From an uncultured Pirellula sp. (GTDB taxonomy: Bacteria; Planctomycetota; Planctomycetia; Pirellulales; Pirellulaceae), in the NCBI GenBank assembly GCA_903837255.1, contig CAILTZ010000308.1, forward strand, positions 1-14,476: a DNA stretch of 14,476 nucleotides. The letters run 5' to 3'. The notes below the pieces were generated by a model, which saw only the letters and a list, made by a program, of their open reading frames with translations, made no database searches and was not told the origin of the DNA. The translations under genes were made by a program, and so were the position numbers. This document shows, piece after piece, positions 6,316 through 12,498 of this stretch (positions are counted from its first letter, which is position 1; each line of letters starts with the position of its first letter).

Positions 6316-7407
6316 TTACTTGTGGGTAAAGTCGAGGTACCACAGTCCGTCATCCCATTCCAGGGAGACTCGTCGCCATCCAAGCGGCACTTGTGGGTAC
6401 GGATAAAACGGTCCGATGTATGGCCAAGCCGATGCTGAGTACTGCTTGGGATAAGTCACCGCTGCGTAGTTTGGATACGCTGCATAGCTAGGCCAAGCGT
6501 AGCTGGGCATGTAAGGTTGGTCGTATCGAGGCGTTCCACCACCATAGCTTGGGCCACCTTGCATGGGCATCGGAGCCTGTGGTGCTGCGACGTTGCCAGT
6601 ATAAGGTCCACCGACCGAACCACCGTTGACGGTGCTCGGAGCAAAAGGTCGTGGTGCTGCACCGCTCATCGCGGGTGCTCCCAAGCCTGGCACAGGTACA
6701 GTGACACCTGGGACAGATGGAACACCGGGAATTCCAGGTATCCCAGGAACGCCAGGAATCTGACCGCTGGCTGATTGGACTCGATTGACGGCAACTTCAT
6801 CGACCACGCGTTGTACGCCAGAGACGTACTGTGCGGTCTTGAGAACCATCGCCTTTTGCTCTGGAGTCGAGACATAGCCCCGCACCCAGACCTCTCCGTC
6901 GACAGTCGAAACATCCAGATCAAAACCCTTGAGCGATCCTGCCTTCTTGGCAGACCCGAGCTTGCTCAAGATCTCGCTGGTGATCGCTGCATCGCCCGAG
7001 GCCGATGCTCTTGGCATTGGCTTGGCAGGTGCAGATGCCCCGTCAGTTACATCCGTCAGCAGTGCTGGAACTTCGTTCGCCGATGCCGGAACTACTCCCG
7101 ATTTGGACTCGGTAGCACTCGGTACTTCCGCAGCGACACTCACTTTGCAATCGACAGATTTGACTCCCTCGGTTGCCCGAGCAGCGTGCAAGACCTCATC
7201 GAGTTGCTTTTGACTGCACGCCGCGCCAGAGACGGTAACATTCCCGTTCTCGACGGTCAGATCGACATCAAAACCTTTAAGGTCGATCTGCGATTTTTTT
7301 ACAGTAGCGATAATGGCATCAGCGATCTCGCGATCTCCACCAAACGCCGTTAAGGAAGCGCCGGCGGTCAGCGAGGCAATCGCCATGCCCAAAAAGAATC
7401 GACGCAT
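6316..7407 (-). CDS. Secreted protein with two BON domains and a Pro/Gly/Tyr-rich tail
   Basis: The 363-residue protein starts at ATG 7407, chosen because a strong AGGAGG lies 6 nt upstream, the best ribosome site in the window; frames further upstream lack support. A signal peptide (MRR then a hydrophobic stretch to about residue 23) sends it across the membrane. Two BON domains follow, at about 25-92 and 139-209, each with the GFDVDLTVENGNVTVSG-like pattern; BON domains are thought to bind membranes or other surface partners. They are joined by an Ala/Ser/Pro linker. Residues 216-242 are a collagen-like PGVPGIPG run without hydroxylatable X-Y-Gly order over its full length. Residues 287-347 are rich in Tyr and Pro, and the end (WRRVSLEWDDGLWYLDF) looks folded. 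The exact role is unknown; a cell-surface or envelope protein is likely. It is convergent with the kinase gene and divergent from ybeY. Confidence 0.8.
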   Translation of the reverse strand: MRRFFLGMAIASLTAGASLTAFGGDREIADAIIATVKKSQIDLKGFDVDLTVENGNVTVSGAACSQKQLDEVLHAARATEGVKSVDCKVSVAAEVPSATESKSGVVPASANEVPALLTDVTDGASAPAKPMPRASASGDAAITSEILSKLGSAKKAGSLKGFDLDVSTVDGEVWVRGYVSTPEQKAMVLKTAQYVSGVQRVVDEVAVNRVQSASGQIPGVPGIPGIPGVPSVPGVTVPVPGLGAPAMSGAAPRPFAPSTVNGGSVGGPYTGNVAAPQAPMPMQGGPSYGGGTPRYDQPYMPSYAWPSYAAYPNYAAVTYPKQYSASAWPYIGPFYPYPQVPLGWRRVSLEWDDGLWYLDFTHK

Positions 7408-7516
7408 GGATATCCTCCTACGATATGTTATGCGGGAACAACGGCGCTTCGGAGCCATTCACTCAGAACCTCGGCACCTGCAAAACCGACCGACTAGAGG
7501 ACTGCAGGGGACTCTT

Positions 7517-7584
7517 CGCGTTCAACCGCCGACTCTGGTGGGAATCCATTCCCTAGCCCAGTCGGCTCGTATCCGTTGAACGCG
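7517..7584. repeat. Nested palindrome able to form a long stem-loop
   Basis: Three sets of arms share one centre: CGCGTTCAAC (7517-7526) with GTTGAACGCG (7575-7584), GCCGACT (7528-7534) with AGTCGGC (7560-7566), and GGGAAT (7540-7545) with ATTCCC (7548-7553). All 23 pairs are perfect; the asymmetry is an 8-nt bulge at 7567-7574. It lies about 110 bp upstream of the BON-domain gene start. It could be an RNA structure in that gene's 5' leader, an operator, or a small-RNA fold; the sequence alone does not decide which. Confidence 0.6.
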
Positions 7585-7673
7585 GCCCCCCACACTCGAC
7601 CAGCCTAGCTGGGTTGCGAATACAAACTATGTTTCGGCAACTTCGGTCCGGAATAGAAAGGTTTTTACCAATT

Positions 7674-7702
7674 TTGACGCGCTTCAGGAGGATTCCTATA
7701 AC
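7674..7702 (+). promoter_or_regulatory. Candidate sigma70-type promoter for ybeY
   Basis: TTGACG (7674-7679) and TATAAC (7697-7702) each match five of six consensus bases and are separated by exactly 17 bp. A start at about 7709 would give a leader of roughly 130 nt to the ATG at 7842. Confidence 0.5.
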
Positions 7703-7841
7703 TCCGATCGTTCCGGGCCCCTCTAAGCTTGCGCTATGCACAAAAACCACCTAATCGTTAAACTTGACATCGTTTTCCACCACGCTGGCTTTCATGCCGG
7801 TCCCCTCCAATGAGCTTTTCCAGCAAATCACCGAGTGCTTC

Positions 7842-8294
7842 ATGCCGATCGACACGGAAATCCAGTTCGCTTCTCGACGAGTCAAATTGCCCAAAGCTTG
7901 GATCCTGCAAGCTGTCAATCAGATTGCTAGCGACTATGGATGGACCGAAGGCGAAATTTCAATCACGATCGTCGATGATCCCCAAATCCATCAGGTCAAC
8001 CGTCAGTACCTTAACCACGATTATCCCACCGATGTGATCAGCTTTGACACAACCGAATTGGACAGCTTTCTGGAAGGAGAGATCTTGGCCAGCGCCGACA
8101 CAGCCCACCGAGTTGCTAGCCAAAACGACTGGCCAGCTTCCCACGAACTGCTGCTCTACATTATTCATGGCATGTTGCATGTGATCGGACTCGATGACTC
8201 GACTTCAACCAAAGCCAAACAGATGCGGTCGGAGGAAAAGCACTACATCGAATCGATCCTGGGTGATACGACCGTATGCAAAGAAGCTCGATAA
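7842..8294 (+). CDS. ybeY: Endoribonuclease YbeY (rRNA maturation/quality control)
   Basis: YbeY is a metal-dependent RNase that takes part in 16S rRNA 3'-end processing and ribosome quality control in the cytoplasm. From the ATG at 7842 the protein has 150 residues, at the short end of the usual range. It shows VDDPQIHQVNRQYLNHD (44-60), TDVISF (63-68), LEGEI (77-81) and the metal site HGMLHVIGLDD (109-119). The usual third ligand, the His of HGxLHLxGxDH, is an Asp here (D119), a substitution I believe also occurs in other family members. The start is uncertain: ATG 7794 and TTG 7764 are in frame, but homology begins after 7842 and none has a clear ribosome site. The gene ends 19 bp before the stop of the convergent lolD-like gene. 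Confidence 0.88.
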   Translation: MPIDTEIQFASRRVKLPKAWILQAVNQIASDYGWTEGEISITIVDDPQIHQVNRQYLNHDYPTDVISFDTTELDSFLEGEILASADTAHRVASQNDWPASHELLLYIIHGMLHVIGLDDSTSTKAKQMRSEEKHYIESILGDTTVCKEAR

Positions 8295-8313
8295 ACCACT
8301 CGGCCAGCGACTT

Positions 8314-8991
8314 CTAGGTCACTTCGACCAGCTTTCCTCGGCGAAGCTCCCTGCACATGGACATCGAGCGAGCCAGTTCCAGCGAGTGAGTCACGACAAT
8401 CAGGATCGTGTTTTGCTCTTTAGGGACCTCTAAAAGGAGCCTTCCGATTTTTTGGGCGTTGTCCGAATCGAGATTGCCGGTCGGTTCGTCTGCCAAGACC
8501 AAGGTTGGGTTCAGCAGCAGCGCCCGAGCCACTGCGACCCGCTCGCGTTCGCCCCCTGAGAGCTGGCTGGGAAGATGCCCGAGCCGTGGGGAGAGCCCGA
8601 CGCGGTCGAGCAAGTCTCTAGCTCGTTTTTGCAACTCTGGCGTCGCCTTGCCAAAAGCCAACGAAGGCAGCAGCGTATTCTCTAGAACGTTCCACTGCGG
8701 CAGCAGGTGATGGTCTTGGAAGATAAAGCCAATATGCTGGTTTCGAAACTTGGCCTGCTGGTTCTCACTGAGCAAAAAGGGATTCTTTCCCTCGAGCTCA
8801 ACGGTTCCGGAGGACGGGGGGTCTAGAACCCCCAGGATCTGCAGCAGGGTCGACTTGCCAGACCCGCTCGGCCCGATCACCGCAAGATTTTCGCCTCGAT
8901 TCATCTCCAGGCACAGCCCATCGAGCACGGCGATTTGCTCGCTGGTGTTGCTGTAAGTCTTGCTCAACTGCTTGACGCTTAAATCGCTCAT
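8314..8991 (-). CDS. lolD: ABC transporter ATPase, LolD/MacB family
   Basis: The 225-residue protein is a stand-alone nucleotide-binding subunit. It has Walker A GPSGSGKST (40-48), Q-loop Q92, signature LSGGE (144-148), Walker B LVLADE with E169, D-loop GNLD and switch H202. The RNQHIGFIFQDHHLLP stretch (83-98) and LENTLLP closely match LolD, which powers lipoprotein release from the inner membrane with LolC/E; MacB- or FtsE-like exporters are related alternatives. No permease gene lies next to it within the window, so its partner must be encoded elsewhere. It starts 16 bp after the hemQ stop on the same strand, which suggests shared transcription, though a functional link is not evident. The ATG at 8991 lacks a Shine-Dalgarno site. 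Confidence 0.85.
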   Translation of the reverse strand: MSDLSVKQLSKTYSNTSEQIAVLDGLCLEMNRGENLAVIGPSGSGKSTLLQILGVLDPPSSGTVELEGKNPFLLSENQQAKFRNQHIGFIFQDHHLLPQWNVLENTLLPSLAFGKATPELQKRARDLLDRVGLSPRLGHLPSQLSGGERERVAVARALLLNPTLVLADEPTGNLDSDNAQKIGRLLLEVPKEQNTILIVVTHSLELARSMSMCRELRRGKLVEVT

Positions 8992-9007
8992 GGCAAACCG
9001 TTATGAC

Positions 9008-9850
9008 TTAGTTGCCGATGCAACAATGTTTGAGAATCTCTTCGGCAGTTGCTAAATAGCCGACGTAGAACTCACCGAACTGGCCAAAAGTAGCACTGGC
9101 TTTGTCGAACCGCATGGTGTAGACGATGTCTTTGAGAAACTGAGGGTTTCTGGCCCAGAGGGTCACGCCCCATTCCCAATCGTCCAAGCCGACCGAGGTG
9201 GTCACCAACTGGGTGACACGGCCAGCAAAGGCCATCCCACTTTGCGCATGCTCAGCCATCATTTCGGATCTCGCACTGAAAGGCTCGAGGAACCAATTGG
9301 CTCCGACATTGCGCGATTTGTTCATCGGGTAAAAGCACATCGCTGGCCAGTTGGGGAACTCCGGTGCAAGCCGCTGGGCATGCATGACAGGGATCCGACG
9401 TTCGTACGAAGCGACCTTGGCTTGGTAAGCCGGCGAGCCTGGGTCCTCGCCACCGCGGATGAGTTTCTCGGCGTACTGCTCTTTGTTGGGAAGGTATTCG
9501 CTGATCTCGGACATCGATACAAACGAATAGGTAGGAACCAAGGCGTGGCCCAGTCGTGTCGCCAGGAGTCGCTGGTGGACTTTGTCGATGCAAAGGGGAT
9601 TAGGGTCCATGAGGATCAAACCCAGATCGGCTCTGTGGCCGCTGACGATGAACGACTGCATGCGCTCGGGTCGATCGTTTAAATCATTCAGGCAATCGCA
9701 GAACTGCTGCTTGGCACTGGCCAACTCCGCAGGTCCGATGAGCGCTAATTCACGTCGATCCCATCGGTAAAAAAAGTGGTTGCAGTGCCAACCTTGGACG
9801 GGAACCACCGAGGGTTCTGGCAGATTGGCTGGTACGTGAGGATGTGTCAT
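9008..9850 (-). CDS. hemQ: Coproheme decarboxylase (HemQ, chlorite dismutase-like)
   Basis: HemQ converts iron-coproporphyrin III (coproheme) to heme b by two oxidative decarboxylations, the last step of the coproporphyrin-dependent heme route. The 280-residue protein retains the functional residues of the characterised Listeria enzyme at the same spacings: R160, Y174 (reactive Tyr in FYPM), M176, proximal heme ligand H201, Q214 and R247. The distal Arg of true chlorite dismutases is replaced by Gln (AGRVTQL), which argues against chlorite dismutase activity. The GLDDWEWGVTLWA segment is also typical. It lies 26 bp after sthA and 16 bp before lolD on the same strand. Other heme genes (hemY, hemH) are not in the window. 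The start ATG at 9850 has no ribosome site. Confidence 0.92.
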   Translation of the reverse strand: MTHPHVPANLPEPSVVPVQGWHCNHFFYRWDRRELALIGPAELASAKQQFCDCLNDLNDRPERMQSFIVSGHRADLGLILMDPNPLCIDKVHQRLLATRLGHALVPTYSFVSMSEISEYLPNKEQYAEKLIRGGEDPGSPAYQAKVASYERRIPVMHAQRLAPEFPNWPAMCFYPMNKSRNVGANWFLEPFSARSEMMAEHAQSGMAFAGRVTQLVTTSVGLDDWEWGVTLWARNPQFLKDIVYTMRFDKASATFGQFGEFYVGYLATAEEILKHCCIGN

Positions 9851-9876
9851 GATGCATTCGTGGGAGGGCGAGTAGT

Positions 9877-11259
9877 TTAGAACAGTCGGTTGTATCCGTT
9901 GAGGGCAGCGACTCGGTAAGCTTCAGCCATCGTCGGGTAGTTGAACGTTGTATCGATAAAATATTCCAAGGTGTTGTTCGGTGCCGGCTGCTTCATGATC
10001 GCTTGGCCGATGTGGATGATTTCGGTGGCGTTAGGGCCGAAGCAGTGCACACCCAGAATTTCCAGAGTCTCGCGATGAAAGAGGATCTTGAGCATCCCGA
10101 CGGCCCGACCGGTGATTTGTGCCCGAGCCAAACTTTTGAATTGCGAGTGACCGACCTCGTATGGAACCTTGTCGGCCGTTAGCTCCCGCTCGGTCTTTCC
10201 AATCGAACTGATTTCAGGGCTGGTGTAGATGCCATTGGGGATATCGGTCAATTGCAGATCGTCCTTGGCCCCGAGGATGTGCCGCGTGGCGGCTCGGCCT
10301 TGCATGTAGGCCGCACTGGCTAGCGAAGGAAAGCCGATGACATCTCCAACAGCGTAAACATGGGGGCAAGAGGTTTGAAAGCTTTCATTGACTTTGAGCA
10401 AGCCTCTGGCATCTGGAACAATCCCTACTTTGTCCAGACCGAGTCGATCGGTGTTGCCACTGCGCCCGTTGGCCCACAGCAGAATGTCTGTTTTGACTTG
10501 CTTGCCGCTCTCCAGGTAGAGCACCACCCCGTCGTCGACCGCTTCGATTTTCGAGAACGTCTCGTTGTGTCGGATGATGACCCCGGAGTCTCGCATTTGG
10601 TAACTGAGGGCATCGATGATCTCATCGTCGAGAAACTCCAAAAGCTTTGATCGGGTATTGATCAAGTTGACTTTAATCCCCAGGTTCCGAAACATCGAGG
10701 CGTACTCGCAGCCGATGACCCCAGCGCCGTAGATGGTGATCGACTGCGGCTTGATTTTCAACTCGAGGATCGTATCGCTATCGAAAACACGAGGGTGGCT
10801 AAAGTCGACCCCGGCGGGTCGGAAGGGTCGAGAGCCGGTAGCGATGATGATATTCTCGCCCCTGATGTGCGTATCGGGATCGAGCTCCAAAGTATGCTCA
10901 TCAATAAATTTCGCAAAACCTGGAAAAACAGGAACGTTGTTGCGTTCGTAGAATCGCTGCCTCATCTCGACCTGTTTATTGATGATCGATCGGGAGCTTG
11001 CTCGCAACTGGGCAATCGTCGGGTTGATATGGATTCCCATATCGCGGACGATCGGGTTGTTCATCGCCTCCATCATCGAATAGATCGAAAATCGCAGAGC
11101 CTTGCTCGGGATCGTACCCCAGTGGGTGCATCCCCCGCCAATCTCTTTATAAGCTTCGATAACGGCGGTTTTCTTGTCGGCTTTGGCGGCTTGCATCGCC
11201 GCTCCCTCGCCACCAGGACCTGTGCCGATCACGACGACGTCGAATGTTTGGGGATGCAT
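9877..11259 (-). CDS. sthA: Soluble (Si-specific) NAD(P)+ transhydrogenase
   Basis: SthA moves hydride between NADPH and NAD+, balancing the two cytoplasmic pools. The 460-residue flavoprotein has an FAD-binding GTGPGGEG (12-19) and [15 protein letters not shown] (41-55). A second Rossmann site appears at about 181-186 ([11 protein letters not shown]), and the FAD-contact [13 protein letters not shown] comes later. One of the two redox cysteines of disulfide reductases is replaced by Thr (C44, T49), and the C-terminal His-Glu pair reads YPTMAE, both as in E. coli SthA. The last 20 or so residues ([16 protein letters not shown]) are almost the same as in that enzyme. This rules out lipoamide dehydrogenase, mercuric or glutathione reductase. 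AAAGGAG 8 nt before the ATG at 11259 is a good ribosome site. It lies 60 bp downstream of thiG. Confidence 0.95.
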   Translation of the reverse strand: MHPQTFDVVVIGTGPGGEGAAMQAAKADKKTAVIEAYKEIGGGCTHWGTIPSKALRFSIYSMMEAMNNPIVRDMGIHINPTIAQLRASSRSIINKQVEMRQRFYERNNVPVFPGFAKFIDEHTLELDPDTHIRGENIIIATGSRPFRPAGVDFSHPRVFDSDTILELKIKPQSITIYGAGVIGCEYASMFRNLGIKVNLINTRSKLLEFLDDEIIDALSYQMRDSGVIIRHNETFSKIEAVDDGVVLYLESGKQVKTDILLWANGRSGNTDRLGLDKVGIVPDARGLLKVNESFQTSCPHVYAVGDVIGFPSLASAAYMQGRAATRHILGAKDDLQLTDIPNGIYTSPEISSIGKTERELTADKVPYEVGHSQFKSLARAQITGRAVGMLKILFHRETLEILGVHCFGPNATEIIHIGQAIMKQPAPNNTLEYFIDTTFNYPTMAEAYRVAALNGYNRLF

Positions 11260-11319
11260 GGGACGGACTCCTTTGATGTATCGACTTTTCGGTGTTGGTT
11301 AGCTTTGCAAACGGATTGT

Positions 11320-12168
11320 TTACCAAGGTCTCGAGGTGATCAGGCCTTCCTCAGGGCTGCTTGCCATCGCATAAAGCCGCTTGGGGATGCGGCCTGCAAG
11401 GTAGGCCTCGCGGCCAGCAATAGCAGCATGACAAACGGCGCTTGCCATGAGCACCGGATCGCGTGCATGAGCGATGGCTGTATTGAGCAGTACGCCGTCG
11501 GCACCGAGCTCAAAGACCTGTGCCACATCGCTTGCAGTTCCTACGCCCGCATCGATGATCACCGGATAATTCGGATCGTCACTCTTGAGGTACTCGAGAA
11601 TGATCTTGAGGTTGTTTGGATTGAGGATCCCTTGGCCACTTCCGATAGGACTGCCAGCGGGCATCACGCTGGCCGCTCCGGCGGACTTGAGCCGTACGGC
11701 CATGATCGGACAATCGCTGGTGTAACACAATACCTTAAAGCCGTCCTGGACGAGTTTCTCACAGGCTTCTAGTGTTGCGAGCGGGTCGGGCAAAAGGGTC
11801 TTGGTATCGCCGAGCACCTCGAGCTTGACCCAATCGGCTCCCGGGTTCCCCAACGCTCGCAAGATCTCACGGCCCATCCGCGCCACCCGAACGGCGTCTT
11901 TGGCGTTGTAGCATCCGGCGGTATTGGGCAGGAGCGTGAAGCGATCTAGGTCGATGTAGTCCAAGAGGTTCTTGCCGTCTCGGTCGTAGAGCTTCTCTCG
12001 CCGCACTGCCACCGTCACGCAACTCGAACCGCTTGCATCGAGCGATGCTCGCATCTGTTCGAGCGTATCGTACTTGCCCGTACCGACGATCACTCGACTA
12101 GCAAGCAGTTTACCCCCTACACTCAGTTGATGGACTTGGTCGGTCGCTTGCGCCCTGTGTGCGTTCAT
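11320..12168 (-). CDS. thiG: Thiazole synthase ThiG
   Basis: ThiG makes the thiazole phosphate part of thiamine from 1-deoxy-D-xylulose 5-phosphate, dehydroglycine and the ThiS thiocarboxylate. The 282-residue TIM barrel shows [10 protein letters not shown] (24-33), PNTAGC (81-86), the Schiff-base lysine K115 in [21 protein letters not shown] (169-180) and [10 protein letters not shown] 15-residue N-terminal extension precedes the usual start. Its ATG shares one base with the thiS stop (TGATG), so the two are translationally coupled. The glycine oxidase or ThiH that would supply dehydroglycine, and the ThiF/E genes, are not in the window. Confidence 0.95.
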   Translation of the reverse strand: MNAHRAQATDQVHQLSVGGKLLASRVIVGTGKYDTLEQMRASLDASGSSCVTVAVRREKLYDRDGKNLLDYIDLDRFTLLPNTAGCYNAKDAVRVARMGREILRALGNPGADWVKLEVLGDTKTLLPDPLATLEACEKLVQDGFKVLCYTSDCPIMAVRLKSAGAASVMPAGSPIGSGQGILNPNNLKIILEYLKSDDPNYPVIIDAGVGTASDVAQVFELGADGVLLNTAIAHARDPVLMASAVCHAAIAGREAYLAGRIPKRLYAMASSPEEGLITSRPW

Positions 12169-12371
12169 CAGCCGCCACCTACCAAGGTCACGACCTCGAT
12201 GCGATCGCCCGCTTGCACTCGATAGCTATCGTATTGGTCCTTGGGAAGAATCTGCTCGTTGACTTCTACGGCGCAAAAACGACTCTCAATCCGAGAGGAC
12301 TCTAACAAGCCCCGGATCGTGGTGGCAGCTTGGGCCTTTTGCGGGGTGCCATTGAATTCGAATTCGACCAT
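12168..12371 (-). CDS. thiS: Sulfur carrier protein ThiS
   Basis: The 67-residue ubiquitin-like protein carries sulfur as a C-terminal thiocarboxylate for thiazole formation. It has the typical start (VEFEFNG), the VEVNEQILP strand (35-43), [13 protein letters not shown] at the end and the required terminal Gly-Gly. The 1-bp overlap with thiG and the shared pathway support the call. The ATG at 12371 has only a weak upstream GGT, and no TPP riboswitch precedes it. Confidence 0.93.
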   Translation of the reverse strand: MVEFEFNGTPQKAQAATTIRGLLESSRIESRFCAVEVNEQILPKDQYDSYRVQAGDRIEVVTLVGGG

Positions 12372-12436
12372 GAACTAGACGGACCTACCGGTTAGGTAAA
12401 CAGCGGGTAGTTGAATGCCTGAAAGAGGATCCGAGT

Positions 12437-12459
12437 ATTTTAGCCGAAAGTGCTAAAAT
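12437..12459. promoter_or_regulatory. AT-rich inverted repeat carrying TAAAAT on both strands
   Basis: In the 127-bp gap before thiS, ATTTTAGC (12437-12444) and GCTAAAAT (12452-12459) form an 8-bp stem around CGAAAGT. It may be a transcript-end hairpin of the hydrolase gene, although no U tract follows. Alternatively, the minus-strand GGCTAAAAT could be a -10 region giving thiS a 60-nt leader; the matching -35 is poor. Confidence 0.35.
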
Positions 12460-12498
12460 CCAAAAGGGTCTTGGGTCCCATTGCCTAACGACCTGCGA

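Larger units (their letters stand above)
7408..7841. other. Divergent regulatory region between the BON-domain gene and ybeY
   Basis: These 434 bp carry no gene that I can support. From left to right they hold the AGGAGG ribosome site of the BON gene (7413-7418, minus), a nested palindrome (7517-7584), an A+T-richer stretch from about 7615, a plus-strand promoter candidate (7674-7702), and a leader of about 130 nt before the preferred ybeY start. TTG (7764) and ATG (7794) codons in frame with ybeY are the alternative starts. No clear promoter was found for the BON gene. Confidence 0.6.

Noticed and set aside
7764..7766. TTG start for ybeY
   Set aside because: It would add 26 residues with no family resemblance and no ribosome site; recognisable sequence starts after the ATG at 7842.
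8295..8313. Terminator between ybeY and lolD
   Set aside because: The 19-bp gap has no stem with a U tract; the GGTC/GACC pair nearby is only 4 bp and lies in the lolD stop region.
9008..9850. Chlorite dismutase
   Set aside because: The position of the catalytic distal Arg holds Gln (Q214), and the coproheme-reactive Tyr (Y174) is present.
9877..11259. Lipoamide dehydrogenase or mercuric reductase
   Set aside because: The redox cysteine pair is incomplete (C44, T49) and the C terminus reads YPTMAEAYR, as in SthA.
10795..11772. 325-codon plus-strand frame
   Set aside because: It is antisense to both sthA and thiG, which are conserved throughout; such frames are common in GC-rich DNA.
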